Assembly: GCA_023443745.1 (NCBI GenBank)
Contig: JAEZTB010000027.1
Coordinates: 132,489 to 196,488 of the forward strand
Reading direction: 5' to 3'
DNA length: 64,000 nt
Source of the DNA: Bacillota bacterium
Lineage (GTDB): Bacteria > Bacillota > Clostridia > DSM-8532
In this document: positions 34,278 through 46,000 of the stretch, one piece after another
Layout of the letters: each line of letters begins with the position of its first letter
Numbering within the stretch: the first letter of the stretch is position 1
Made by a program: the position numbers and the translations under genes
Notes under the pieces: generated by a model
Database searches by the model: none
What the model was told of the DNA's origin: nothing
Seen by the model: only the letters and a program-made list of their open reading frames with translations

Positions 34278-35174
34278 ATGGCAAATAAAAACAGGATGAA
34301 ACGCTTGGAGCACCGTTGGGGATTGATGTTCATTGCCCCGAGTATGGTGCAATTCCTGGTGTTTTCGCTTATACCGGTGGCTTTTTGCATCTACGCCGGT
34401 TTTACCAACTGGAATGTTCTGGTTGACAAACATAGCTGGATCGGGTTCCAGAATTTTGTGGAAATCTTTAAGGATGCTAAGTTTTGGAAGGCGGTAGGCA
34501 ACACCTTTTATATGCTGCTGCCGATACCCATATACCTTGTGCTGGCACTGCTCTTTGCAGCAGCATGCAACCGCAATGTGCCCGGAAACAAGGTTTTTCG
34601 CGTTATCTACTATCTGCCTTACATCTCCTCCATTGTCGCACTGGCCGTTATGTGGAAGTGGTTGTTTAACTACGAGTTTGGGCTTGTTAACATCTTTCTT
34701 CAGACCTTCGGCATCAAGGGACCCAATTGGCTGGGTAACCCAGTGTGGATCAAACGAACCGTTGTTATTATGATTGCGTGGAAGATGATCGGAATTACCT
34801 CGATCTACTATCTGGCTGCGCTTAAGAATATTCCCCGCAGCTATTATGAGGCTGCGACCATTGATGGCGCAAGTAAGACACAGTCCTTTTTCAAAATCAC
34901 TGTTCCCATGATTACGCCTATCACCTTTTATCTGATGGTTGTGGGCATCATCGGCTCGCTGCAGACCTTTATTGAGGTGCAGCTCTTTACAACGGATGGT
35001 GGACGCAACTATAGCGCTGCCACGATGGTCTACTACGTCTGGCAAAAGGCGTTTAAGTACAATGAGATGGGATATGCCAGTGCAGCGGCTGTTTTATTCG
35101 GCCTGTTGATTATGGTCATCACGCTGTTGCAGTTCAAGCTGTCCAAAAAATGGGTATACGAGGGGGAATCATAA
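34278..35174 (+). CDS. Sugar ABC importer permease (UgpA/LacF type)
   Basis: A 298-residue permease with six membrane helices and the EAA loop YEAATIDGASKTQSFFKITVP. The N-terminus (HRWGLMFIAPSMVQFLVFSLIP) is characteristic of the first permease of family-1 sugar systems. The frame opens at 34257, but GTGGAGG seven bases before ATG 34278 fixes the start. Its stop codon overlaps the start of the second permease by one base (TAATG), which implies coupled translation. No ATPase gene is present, so a shared ATPase elsewhere is likely. Confidence 0.9.
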   Translation: MANKNRMKRLEHRWGLMFIAPSMVQFLVFSLIPVAFCIYAGFTNWNVLVDKHSWIGFQNFVEIFKDAKFWKAVGNTFYMLLPIPIYLVLALLFAAACNRNVPGNKVFRVIYYLPYISSIVALAVMWKWLFNYEFGLVNIFLQTFGIKGPNWLGNPVWIKRTVVIMIAWKMIGITSIYYLAALKNIPRSYYEAATIDGASKTQSFFKITVPMITPITFYLMVVGIIGSLQTFIEVQLFTTDGGRNYSAATMVYYVWQKAFKYNEMGYASAAAVLFGLLIMVITLLQFKLSKKWVYEGES

Positions 35175-36013
35175 TGGATAAGAAAAAGTACAGCCTTTCC
35201 AACATGTTGATTTTCCTTTTGATGCTGGTGGGAGCCGTCACCATGATATTCCCGTTTTTGTGGATGCTTTCTACTGCGTTGAAAGACTCCAAATTTGTCT
35301 ACCAGTTCCCACCCCAATGGATTCCGAACCCTGTGGACTGGCGAAACTTTATCGAGGTGTGGAGCATCGTACCTCTTTGGACCGGCATTAAAAACAGTAT
35401 TTTTGTTTCCTTTTGCGTTGTGGTTTTCGGCACACTGAGCTCCAGTATGTCGGCTTTTGCGTTTGCCAAGCTGGATTTTCCGCACAAGGAAAAGTATTTT
35501 CTTGCGCTGCTTTCCTCGATGATGATTCCAATGGTGGTGCTTCTGATTCCTCAGTTCATCTTTTACTCCAAGCTCCATTGGATTGACACACTGCTGCCGC
35601 TGATCGTCCCCGGTATGCTGGGTAACATCTCAATGATATTTTTCTTGCGGCAGTATATGCTGGGTCTACCCTCCGAGCTGATTGAAGCTGCCAAGATTGA
35701 CGGCTGCGGCTATCCGAGGATCTTCGCAAGGATATTTCTTCCGCTGTGTGTTCCGGCCATCGCGGCCAATGTCATCCTATTCTTTATGAATACCTGGAAT
35801 GACTACATTGGGCCGCTCATTTTCACCAACTCTCCGTCAAAATCGACGGTACAGGTGGTTATCGCCTCACTCAGTTCCTACTATGCCGAGCAAACAGACT
35901 TCCCGATCGTTATGGCCGCTTCTCTGATTGCGGTCCTGCCGATCCTGATCCTCTTCATAACCTGTCAAAAACACTTTGTTGAGTCCTTCTCGATGAGTGG
36001 TATCAAAGGATGA
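35174..36013 (+). CDS. Sugar ABC importer permease (UgpE/LacG type)
   Basis: A 279-residue partner permease with six membrane helices and the EAA loop IEAAKIDGCGYPRIFARIFLP. The N-terminal MLVGAVTMIFPFLWMLSTALK and the C-terminal HFVESFSMSGIKG are signatures of this second-permease family. An ATG at 35150 lies within the upstream gene; ATG 35174, with GAGGGGGA six bases before it and the TAATG overlap, is the start. Its end overlaps or abuts the start of the GH43 gene, keeping transport and hydrolysis in one translational unit. Confidence 0.9.
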   Translation: MDKKKYSLSNMLIFLLMLVGAVTMIFPFLWMLSTALKDSKFVYQFPPQWIPNPVDWRNFIEVWSIVPLWTGIKNSIFVSFCVVVFGTLSSSMSAFAFAKLDFPHKEKYFLALLSSMMIPMVVLLIPQFIFYSKLHWIDTLLPLIVPGMLGNISMIFFLRQYMLGLPSELIEAAKIDGCGYPRIFARIFLPLCVPAIAANVILFFMNTWNDYIGPLIFTNSPSKSTVQVVIASLSSYYAEQTDFPIVMAASLIAVLPILILFITCQKHFVESFSMSGIKG

Positions 36014-36015
36014 TA

Positions 36016-38217
36016 ATGCTAATGAATAAACATTTGGATAAACATTTAAATAAACATTACCGTAACCCTATCAAAAAGCAAGGTGATTTTGCAGACCCTT
36101 TTGTCCTGCGACATAACGGCCGCTACTACCTGTATTGCACAAACCCGGACATACGTTGTTGGTGCTCGGATGATCTGGTAGAATGGACGCCTTGCGGTGC
36201 GGTCATTGCCGACGAGACCTTCGGTGACTATGTACCCTTCGCCCCCGAGGTCACCTACAGCAACGGTCACTTTTACATGTACACCTCACCGTCGGGACAC
36301 GGGCACTATGTTTTACGTAGCAGCTCGCCCACGGGACCGTTCGAAAAAATAAGCGAAAATGTTGCCCATGCCATTGATGGGTCGATCCTCATCGATGATG
36401 ACGGCAGTTGGTACTTTTACTGGGCAGGTGATGAGGGAATCTGGTGTTGCAAGATGCTTTCACCCACCGAGTTCGGCGAGCCTGTACTAACGGGCGCATT
36501 TCTGCATGGATGGACCGAGGGGCCTTATTTGATCAAGCGTGACGGTCTGTACTACATGACCTACACAGGCAATCATTATTTAAGCAACGGCTACCGTATC
36601 CATGTGGCTGTAAGCGACAACCCCATGACAGGCTTTAAGGATACAGTCAATAATCCGCTTATTATACATACTGAGGGTAGCGGTGTCGGGCTGGGACACA
36701 GCTGTACCGTCATCGGCCCTGACTTGATCAGCCGATATATGGTTTATCACAACCTCAACGGGGACCAGACCCGGGATCTTAACATTGACCGCCAGGTCTG
36801 GAACGGCACGGAGGTCAAGGTATGGGGGCCGACACGGCATGCACAAACGGCTCCTGCTATGCCTGATTTTTGCGATAATCTGGTGTTGAGTGCCCCGGGA
36901 AACCATTGGACGGCAGGGAACGCCTACCCTATTACGGTCGTTTCGAAGCAGTGTGCCGAAGCGGTGTTTACCGCTGAATTCAACCTGCTGCCGACAGCAA
37001 AGGATACTTTGGGAAGTTATGGCGTTTTGTTTGGCTGGCAGCATGACCGCACCCATTATGCTGTGGAATTTGCTCCGGCCAGTAATCAGGTAAGGCTGAT
37101 TGCTATGGTATCCGGCATAAGAGCTGTCTTAAATGAATCAGCATTGCCGGAGGATTTCAACCATTTGGCATTGCACTGTATCCGGGTCATATCCGAGCAA
37201 GACAGGCTGTTGCTCACTGTTGACAGTCGGACTCAATTTGAACTGCGAGACAAGATGTTGTCCTTAGCGGGTTCTATTGGTTATTTCGCGGATGGGGCAA
37301 AAGCGGAGACCGGTTATACCGCATTTACCAACGGGAGCGAAAGACGGCTTCTGGGCGCTGCGGCAAAGCCTGTTCCGGGGAGCTTCTCGGCGGTATTTGC
37401 AACAGACGGTAACCCGAGTGTAATTGAAGAAAACAGAGCGGTGCTCGTAAAGTTTAATGCGGGGGAAGAGCTTTGTTATCATCTGAACTCCGATCAGGCG
37501 GCCGATTACTGCATGGAACTGAGAGGCCGGTTTGCTGCGGGAGAAAGGTTGTCACTGGAAATAACCGTGGACAGCGGGTATGCGTCTCGTGCAGTGCTTG
37601 TGCCTGATTCACCCGAGTTGATACGTTTAAAGCTTCCGCTGCCAAAAGGAGATACTAAGCTTTCCATCTCGCTGCTGGAAGGCAGTGCGCTGCTGTCCTC
37701 ACTCTGCTTCTATCCTGAAGTTGAGGTAGACAGCCTGACTATCGGTAATCAAAATCTGGATGATGCCGCATACGGCAAAAAGCTGTGGGGAGATGCGTAC
37801 TGGGCTAACTATAACATTCAAGCGGTATTTTCCTGTGACCCCTTATCTGTGGATGGTAACAGCGGTATTTTGCTGCGGGTGACCAACCCTGCCGAGGGCG
37901 GTGAGGGAAAGGATCCAGTACTTGGGATCAATTTCTTTTGCGGGTATCAGGTGGGTGTGGACAAAGACGGCTTGTTTATTACAAAGCATCTGTATGACCG
38001 CAAAATCGTGGCGCGTGCGCCCTATGCCGACATGCAGGAGGTAAAACTGAACATCACCCTTTCCGCGGATCAAATCTGCGTCTTCAGGCAAGGAGAACAA
38101 AGTCCCTGTATGACTTATCGTGATCCCTGTCCACTGACCTACGGCAAAGTCGGTATCCATACCGAAGATGCTAAGATAGAAGTAACAGAATTAACCATAT
38201 TGGAGGAATATCGATGA
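36016..38217 (+). CDS. GH43-family glycoside hydrolase with C-terminal accessory domains
   Basis: A 733-residue enzyme with an N-terminal GH43 five-bladed propeller (about residues 15-300) and a long beta-rich C-terminal part. The three catalytic acids are visible: base Asp27 in DFADPFV, pKa-modulating Asp121 in AIDGSI and general acid Glu168 in TEGPYL. GH43 members are mostly beta-xylosidases or alpha-L-arabinofuranosidases. Residues about 320-430 resemble the GH43 C-terminal sandwich, and a further sandwich-like repeat is near 590-730. There is no signal peptide, so it acts on imported oligosaccharides. Three in-frame ATGs (36010, 36016, 36022) follow AAAGGA; 36016 has the best spacing. Confidence 0.85.
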   Translation: MLMNKHLDKHLNKHYRNPIKKQGDFADPFVLRHNGRYYLYCTNPDIRCWCSDDLVEWTPCGAVIADETFGDYVPFAPEVTYSNGHFYMYTSPSGHGHYVLRSSSPTGPFEKISENVAHAIDGSILIDDDGSWYFYWAGDEGIWCCKMLSPTEFGEPVLTGAFLHGWTEGPYLIKRDGLYYMTYTGNHYLSNGYRIHVAVSDNPMTGFKDTVNNPLIIHTEGSGVGLGHSCTVIGPDLISRYMVYHNLNGDQTRDLNIDRQVWNGTEVKVWGPTRHAQTAPAMPDFCDNLVLSAPGNHWTAGNAYPITVVSKQCAEAVFTAEFNLLPTAKDTLGSYGVLFGWQHDRTHYAVEFAPASNQVRLIAMVSGIRAVLNESALPEDFNHLALHCIRVISEQDRLLLTVDSRTQFELRDKMLSLAGSIGYFADGAKAETGYTAFTNGSERRLLGAAAKPVPGSFSAVFATDGNPSVIEENRAVLVKFNAGEELCYHLNSDQAADYCMELRGRFAAGERLSLEITVDSGYASRAVLVPDSPELIRLKLPLPKGDTKLSISLLEGSALLSSLCFYPEVEVDSLTIGNQNLDDAAYGKKLWGDAYWANYNIQAVFSCDPLSVDGNSGILLRVTNPAEGGEGKDPVLGINFFCGYQVGVDKDGLFITKHLYDRKIVARAPYADMQEVKLNITLSADQICVFRQGEQSPCMTYRDPCPLTYGKVGIHTEDAKIEVTELTILEEYR

Positions 38218-39932
38218 TGACACCCAGAGCAGAATACCCCAACCCTCATTTTAGCAGAGACAGCTGGGAAAGCCTGAATGGCGAATGGGAATTTTCCTTT
38301 GACGAGCCGTCCTTTGACCGTAGGATCATTGTTCCGTTCGCTTTTGAAACAAAATTGTCGGGGATAGGGGTTAATGAGTTCCACAAAACGGTATGGTACA
38401 GGAGAACCTTTCATATTCCGAGCAGTATGAAAAATAAGCTGATAATCCTCCACTTTGGCGCTGTTGATTATCGGTGCCGTGTTTGGATCAACGACCGGCA
38501 GGTAGCAGAACATGTGGGTGGTCAAGTGGGATTTTCAACCGATATCACAGAAGCTATACAACCGGATGAACCAAATGTTATTCGTGTCATGGTTGAAGAC
38601 GACCATCTTGACCTTGGGATGCCTCGCGGCAAGCAGTATTGGGAAGAGACTTCTAAGAGCATTTTCTATACCAAAACCACCGGCATCTGGCAGAGTGTTT
38701 GGCTGGAGGCTGTGTCATCAAATCACCTTAAAAATGTGTACATAACGCCTTTGCTTGATGAAAAGGCGGTCAAGATAGACTATGAGCTTGCCGGGGAAGA
38801 GGATCTGCTGCTGGAAACCAGGATCAGCTATAAGGACACAAGGGTAGCCAAGATCACCACTGAAAACAACAGCCTCGAAGGAAGCATGACCGTCAATCTG
38901 GAGCAGCCAGCGCTGCAGGCATGGAATTTCGTGGAGGATCTGACATGGTCGCCCGAAAACCCCCGTCTGTTTGACGTGGTGTTCAGCGTCTACCATGAAG
39001 GTGAGCTGGTAGATCAGGTTACGAGCTACTTCGGTATGCGCAAGGTATCGGTTGACAACGGTATGTTTATGCTCAACAACCGCCCCTATTATCAAAAGCT
39101 GGTGCTGGATCAGGGCTATTGGCCCGAGTCCCTGCTCACTGCACCGAGCGATCAGGCCTTTATTGAGGACATTCTTCTTGCAAAGCAGATGGGCTTTAAC
39201 GGTGCAAGAAAGCATCAAAAGGTAGAGGACCCCAGATACCTTTACCATGCCGACAGACTGGGTTTTTTGGTCTGGGGAGAGATCGGTGCGGCGTATATTT
39301 ATTCGCGCAGTTATGCTGCGACAATGACCAGAGAGTGGAGTGAAGCTGTGCTGAGGGACTACAATCACCCGTCCATTGTGGCTTGGACGCCGCTCAATGA
39401 ATCATGGGGCATTCTGCAGGTCAAGAACAATTCCATGGAACAGGGTCATTGCAGCGCCATGTATCATCTGACCAAATCGCTGGACGATACGCGTGTAGTG
39501 ATCGATAACGATGGCTGGGAGCATACCTGCGGCGACCTTTTAACCATCCACGACTACGAGTGGAGGAGTGAGGTGCTTAAGGAGCGCTACAGCACACTGG
39601 AAAGGGTGCTGTCATCAATGCCGGCTGACAGGCCGCTCTACGTAAAGGGTTATGGCTATAACGGACAACCGGTACTCGTTACCGAGTTCGGGGGCATCTC
39701 CTTTATCACCGGCAATGAAAACGGTTGGGGATATTCGACGGCTCTTACGCCTGAGGATTTCCTCAAGCGATACAACGATGTGGTTGCGCCGCTTCTTGCA
39801 TCGCCTGTCGTGCAGGGGTTCTGTTACACCCAGCTCACCGACGTGGAGCAGGAGAAAAATGGTCTGCTAAACTATGACAGAAGCGTCAAGGTGGATTTGG
39901 AAGCAATCAAGCGGATTAATGAGGGACATTGA
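38214..39932 (+). CDS. GH2-family glycoside hydrolase
   Basis: A 572-residue glycoside hydrolase family 2 enzyme, close in size to beta-glucuronidases and short beta-galactosidases. The sugar-binding sandwich starts with SWESLNGEWEFSFD and contains VWYRRTF and TTGIWQSVWLE. The Ig-like middle domain follows, then the TIM barrel with acid/base Glu396 in TPLNESWG and nucleophile Glu491 in LVTEFGG. The start overlaps the GH43 stop (ATGATGA), with GGAGGA upstream. It is cytoplasmic and probably removes a terminal sugar from the oligosaccharide imported by the upstream transporter. The exact sugar cannot be assigned. Confidence 0.88.
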   Translation: MMTPRAEYPNPHFSRDSWESLNGEWEFSFDEPSFDRRIIVPFAFETKLSGIGVNEFHKTVWYRRTFHIPSSMKNKLIILHFGAVDYRCRVWINDRQVAEHVGGQVGFSTDITEAIQPDEPNVIRVMVEDDHLDLGMPRGKQYWEETSKSIFYTKTTGIWQSVWLEAVSSNHLKNVYITPLLDEKAVKIDYELAGEEDLLLETRISYKDTRVAKITTENNSLEGSMTVNLEQPALQAWNFVEDLTWSPENPRLFDVVFSVYHEGELVDQVTSYFGMRKVSVDNGMFMLNNRPYYQKLVLDQGYWPESLLTAPSDQAFIEDILLAKQMGFNGARKHQKVEDPRYLYHADRLGFLVWGEIGAAYIYSRSYAATMTREWSEAVLRDYNHPSIVAWTPLNESWGILQVKNNSMEQGHCSAMYHLTKSLDDTRVVIDNDGWEHTCGDLLTIHDYEWRSEVLKERYSTLERVLSSMPADRPLYVKGYGYNGQPVLVTEFGGISFITGNENGWGYSTALTPEDFLKRYNDVVAPLLASPVVQGFCYTQLTDVEQEKNGLLNYDRSVKVDLEAIKRINEGH

Positions 39933-39980
39933 AGAGCAGGGGACACTGCTCGCCAATTCCCTTTTGTCAGGTAGACTAAA

Positions 39981-40013
39981 ACAGGCTGCGAGAATTTAAA
40001 TCTCGCAGCCTGT
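39981..40013. terminator. Terminator-like hairpin between GH2 and SLH genes
   Basis: Perfect 13-bp arms ACAGGCTGCGAGA and its complement around an ATTTAAA loop, with flanking GTCAG/CTGAC that can extend the stem. Both genes converge here, so it can serve both strands; the T-tract is weak on either side. Confidence 0.65.
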
Positions 40014-40031
40014 CTGACCTTTAAGGCGTTG

Positions 40032-43000
40032 CTATCTTCTCAGCAGATTGTAAAGTACCTGTGCCATTTCCGCTCTTGTGGTCGTGCCGGTCGGGGTTAG
40101 CAGCCCATTGTTACCTCCGATCGTACCGGTCTTGACCAGCAGCGTCATGGCTTCCTTTGCCCAAGACGCAATTAGTCCCGCGTCGGTGAACTGGTCGAGT
40201 GTCTTGCCTGAATCGCCTTGCGGAAGCTGCCTGATGACCTTAAGGGCGTTATACAGCAGGGTGAACATCTCCTGACGGGTAATCTCCTTACCGGGAGCGT
40301 ATAGGTTATTTCCTGCACCTGCTGATATGCCCAGCCGTTTTGCCGCCGCGAGATAACCGGTGTAGTAGCTGTCTCCCGCATCGGAGAAGTTATCCGTCGG
40401 GTTAATGTCGGGGGCGATACCATATGCGCGCATCATTAACACAAGGAATTCCGCGCGAGTGAGTTTCGCTGTGGGGCTGTAATTGCCGTTACCCGTACCT
40501 TTTGTGATTTCCCTTGCCGCGATGAAGCTCACGGCCTTGTTATACCACGCGCCCTCTGCCACATCGTTAAATCTCACTGGGTTGTAGCCCACGGCGAAAT
40601 ATGAGAAATGGCTGGTTACAAAGGTTACAGTCCCCGTATCGGGATCATAACGGCAATTCTTTACGATCTCGAGATTTCCCTCGGCGGTTATATAATAGAT
40701 GACTATGGAGTTTGGATCTTCGCCGTCAGCCGGGGTATAGGGCACCGAGACCGTCGCATTCCCATTAAACTGTGAAATCCTTCTGCCGCTGCTCGTTACG
40801 CTGAAGTTGAATACAGGGTGTCCGCCCACGGTAGTCAGCACACTCTTCGGAAGAGTGGATTTGTCCACAAGCGAAGCTGTTATTGCAATATCCCCATCCG
40901 ACTGGTCGAGTATGCTTGAAAGAGCTCTTTCGTCAAAAGTGATACGGGCGACCGGAGAGACAATAGCCATGCCGAATCGGTTATCCACCATCTCCCTGAC
41001 CGCCGCTGGGGGAATAACAGTTTCAACGGTTTGAGCGCCTTCCGGTGCGTCCACGTTAATACGTATATCCATGGTGCCCTCTGGATTCCTTCCAAGGGCC
41101 CCCCTAAGGGCGTCGGCGATCTGTTGATGGGAAACCGATGCTGTTGCCCTGCTCGAACCGCTCATAACGGCCTTAACGGTCAAAACCGCTGTGTCGGCGC
41201 CGGAGGCGTCAGGTAAGGCCGATCCGCCATCGCTATCCGAGGAAGAATCTCTGAGCACGGCGACCTGCACACTGCTGCTGCGGCAGTCTTCCAGCGAGAG
41301 ATTGTCGAGTACATCCCCGCTTAGGCTGTATCCGTCGAGGGTCAAAGTGTGAAGCTCGATATCCGGTACGGCATAAGCTGTGATGACTGCATTGCCGGAA
41401 GTATGTGCTGTGACAACTCCGCTCTCGCTCACCGAAGCGACAGACGGGTTGGAGGAGCGGTAGACAATGCGGAAATTCTCAGTTGATTCGGCCGGAGATA
41501 CGGATGCAGTGACGGACCGCTGATTTCCGGGCGTCAGACTGAGAGAGGATGCGGAAAGGATGACACTTTCTGCGGCATTTATCTGTTCGCCATACAGCGC
41601 CGATATATCCTTGACCACAGTGCCCATATGACGGTACAGAAGAGCGCCGTTTTTCTCGATGCGCAGCTCAACGGAGGCGCTGCCGCCCATAACGCCGTCC
41701 ATTGGCTCCAGATCGGCGTTTTTAAGCTCGAAGGATTCGCGAAGGACAAGCAGACCGTCTGCGTCAACTTCGTCCGCAATCGGTGAGCGCCTCAGTTCCC
41801 GGATGATGTGGTCATTGCGATCAAGCAGATTGATGACGATTTCCGCGTCTGAAAGCGGCTCATTGCCCGTATGAAGTACTTCCGCGCTGACCTGATAATC
41901 GTTGCGCGCGATATGGGTCAGTCTGAACAGGTTATGCTCCAAATCAACGCCGTACGGGAAGCCCGTGTCAAACTCAGCATATATCGCATCGTTGGTTTCG
42001 CTTTTCAGCGTCGCGACTATGGCCAGATTCTGTATATCGACGGGTATGGTCCACTCGATGCCGGCGCTGCCCGTTTCACCGCCGTACAGCGCACGCCCCG
42101 CCGTCGCGGAACCGATAAACTGCTCAACACCGTCTATGAGGGCATAGAATTCAACGACAGGCCGAATAAGCGGCATCAGCCCGCGGTTGGTAAAGCCGGT
42201 GGTAATGCGCACAGTCTCTCCTTCCACAGGGTAGGCGGGGTTGAAGGTGATTGCATCCTCCCCCGGCTCAATCCGAATGGCAGGTGTCAGCATCATGGCA
42301 ACAAGCCATGCCGTATCCGGATCGCTGATCAGTAGGCCATGCTCCTCGGAATACTCAAGATCGTTCTTCCTGGCTGCCAGAAGGATACGTCCGTCTGCCA
42401 TTACGTCGGCAGCAAAATCGTTGTAGCTGCCCGGACCGAAGGTAAGCTGTACTTTTCCGCTCCACCGTCCGTATTCAACATCCGGGTCGCTCATGTAGAG
42501 GAGATCCGTATGCGTGTCTTCGCCGTCGTGTTCGTCTGCGAAGTTTGCTTCATAATCTTCATAGTAGACTGCCGCGTAAATCTGATCCTCGTGATACGCA
42601 TTGCGGGGGTCCAGTGCCTCCTGGGAGCCGGGTTCAATCCCGTCTGCGTAGCGAAGGGTTGCTTCCGTCCAAATCAGGTAGAGCTTGCCGTCGTCGCCGG
42701 TAAGCACCCGGTAGTCCTCACCGGGATGGTGCTGCGCCTCGTCCGCCTCAAGTGCGACATGGGGACGCTTCGGCAGGGATTCCTTGGTTATGACGTCGGT
42801 CCCTCCCGTGCCTTCCTCGCTCAGGCCGGAAGTATCAATTATCTCTCCTGGATCCAAAAGTACATCGGTCTTGACATAGTGAACTTCGGCATCTGCGGCG
42901 TAGAACAGGTACAACGCATTCTCATACGCAACCAACTGCGGCCTGCCGTCAGCGCGAGGCGGTTCACCGACATAGATATCGGAGGCCTTGATCGGTTTGG

Positions 43001-46000
43001 TGAAGGTATTGTCATTGAAGCTGTAGGTTGCAAGATAGATATCCCGATCCTCCGCGGTGGAGAGATTGCTGTCCATATCTACCGTGTAGGCGATGTAGGC
43101 GGTCTGCCCCTTTAACGCCGTCGTCAGGTCGAGAACCAGCGGGTCTTCGATCCCGCCGCCCGGCAGGCTTTCGTCAACGATTTCGGCATCGAGGAATTTC
43201 TGCCCGTACCAGAGTGCGTCCCATTCCGCTTTTTTATCGTCGGTATCCACGCCATCGGGATAGCCGATCTCTTCGTACATCAGGAACCGGCCGGCGATTG
43301 CGTCATATATTCTGTAGGCAACCGCAGAATAGGACTTCTGCGTGTCAAACAAGTCTCCGGCGCTGAAAGTCCGACCGGCATCCGATGTGAAGTCGGACTT
43401 GGTGTAGATTATCAGCACTTTTCCGCTGACCGAATCGTATACAGCGCTGCCGTGCTCATTGGAGGTGTAGTCGCCGATAAGCCCGCCTTCGTTCTCCGGG
43501 TCGGGTCGTCCGGTATATTGTGTCACATCCGTCCAATTGCTCTCAAATACACCGTCTGCCTTGTTGAAGAACCGCATCTCCAGTTCGTTTGCTTCAAGCA
43601 TCTCTTCCATAGAGAGGAGGATGTCGTCGGCAATCTCTTCTTTCAGCGAGGAATACAGGCAGAGGATTTTGTCCCCGAGGTCCACAAGGCGCGGACTGGA
43701 GTCAAGCGTGCCGTCGTCGGCCAGCAACGCCGGTTCGCTGTAAGTGGCGCCATTATCGTGTGAGATGGAGTAATAGAGAGCGGCGCGGTTATAATCCGAG
43801 CGGTCCGGATGGTCGTCCACAAACACCATCAGGATGCTGTCCTCGTCAATACGCATCAGTTGGATGTCGGGATCGGGATAAACACCGCCAAGAAGCATCC
43901 CCTCGGCAAGCAGCGATGCATCGCCGGGAGTCGTAAAAGGCGGCTCCGAACCGAGCCAATCGCTTCTGTTGGCGAGATAATTTCTGGAGATTGGCGCAAA
44001 GGTACTCTGTTCGGGGGGAGCCTCTTCATCCATCAGCATCATGCGCCCTTTCTGTTTGCCGAAGAGATCGATGGTTCCCCCCCCAAGACCTTTCTCGTAT
44101 ATCGTAATGCCAAGCGCACTGGCTTTGATATGTCCGGAAAGCTTAACCGTGCCGGAATTGCCTCTGTCGCTGGCGAAGATGAGGGTGAAATCCGCTCTAC
44201 CGTTGACATCCAGCGTCGCGACACTGTAATCTCCCGAGATTGTCAGACTGATATACGGCTTCAGAATGAGGCCGCCGTTGACGTTAAACTTATAATTGGC
44301 ATCTTTGAACATATCTGAATCATAATAGGGGTAATTGCCGTATTCGTCGGCGTAGACTCTTAGCGGCTCTGTTGCGCCGATGGTGGTGATCGGGGTGATT
44401 TTAATATACCCGGTGACCGAGCCCCCGATCTCCAGCTTGGTGGTGACGGTTAAGCCGACGGGGATGGTAACGGCAATTTTGTATTCCAGACTGTCGGTCA
44501 GTGTGACCATCAGCTTCAGATGGCTGAAATAATAGGGGGAACCGGCGCTTGCCGGGCGTTTGGAATCATACTTAAGCTTCATCTCGAGGCTGACGTTGAC
44601 CGACAGGTTGTTTTTCACTGTGGATTTTGTTTTCACGTTTGTGTCGGCCTTTTTATTTTTTTCATCCTTATTGATCTCGTTGATTTTCTCCTTAGTTTTT
44701 TCAAGATCCTCAACGGTGACCTTTGTTTTATCCTCCTCCTTTTTGTCCGCTTCTTTCCCGCCGGTCTCTTTGAGCACCTTATTGTATTCGTCGAACGCAT
44801 GCTCGTAGCCCAGCGTGACGATGATATCCTCGCCCTTCATGTAAACGTTCTCAAAGTGCGTGAGACCCAGGTCCAGGGCACCCATGACGGTATCAAAGAG
44901 AGGGACGGACTTCGACACGTCCGCCGCAAAGGATGGGAGCACCGAGTTTGCCGGCAGCGGCGGGCGGAATTCAAACCCGGTGTTGTATTCGAGGCTCTTT
45001 CCTCCGGTCTGATCGATGAGCTGAACCACAAGCCGGTCATTTTGTGCAAAAACATCGTGGAGATTGGCCGTAAATTCAGCCCGGTTCATGGATGCGGACG
45101 CAATATGGCTGGACTTGAGCGTGCCGTTTTTACTGTATACCCGGAAATCAACCTTTGCCACTTTAACGTTATTTTCAAGCGACTGTGTCAGAAGGACAAA
45201 GTTTACTTTCTTGCCTTCCTCAACCATGATCACGCTGCCCACCACCGTTTTGTCATTCTTATTCGTCGGATAGGCATCAATGCTGACAGGCTTCATGCTG
45301 GTAAAGGTGGGGATGATATAGGGGTCGCCCGATGAGGACGGGTTGATTTTATCCACAAAGAAGGAGGAACCGGTTTGGGCTATGCTGAGAAAATAATAGG
45401 CATTCTTGATCACATTCGATACGTTGAACGTAAATTTGCCCGTGCTTTCGGTCGAGGTTGCATAGCCAATTTGAGCGTCAGGATTTGCGCTGTTATAGGT
45501 TCCGCCCATTTTTACCGTTGCGCCGGTGACCGGCACAAGCTTGTAGCCGTTTTTGTCCATGGTGAAGCCATTGCGGATGTCATATTCTCTTGTGTAGACG
45601 TAACCCGTAACTGCACCACTATGGACAATCTGCCCTGAGAGCGGTACAAAGTTGTAATAAAACAGATTCCGGGGCTGATTGACCCTGTAGCTCAAGAAAT
45701 CGCCAAAGAGAGGAGAGGCGTATTCCGCGTCAAGGAGTCCGTCGCCGTTGTAGTCATACATCGGGTACAGCTTGCCGTTTTCATCCCGCTTCTCGCTGTC
45801 ATCCAGTACACCGTTGTTGTTGGTATCGCCTGTCCTGTTGGCCCATTGCGTCGTATAGCCCGAAGGCGGGATAACCATAATTTCCACGGGTTCGCCCGAT
45901 ACAACGCCCGGCAGGCGGCCGTCCTCTGTGAAGGTGATTTTGTCGGGAGGCTCCTTATTGAGATTGTAATTTAGGGAGAAGTTGCCGCGCAGATCAGGGT

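Noticed and set aside
34227..35045. 272-codon antisense open frame across the sugar permease gene
   Set aside because: Shadow of a clear permease with EAA loop; the translation is His/Asn-rich and shows no domain.
42339..43115. Several long plus-strand frames (for example 258 and 271 codons) inside the giant SLH gene
   Set aside because: GC-rich coding DNA produces long antisense frames; the minus-strand product has a signal peptide and SLH repeats, the shadows have nothing.
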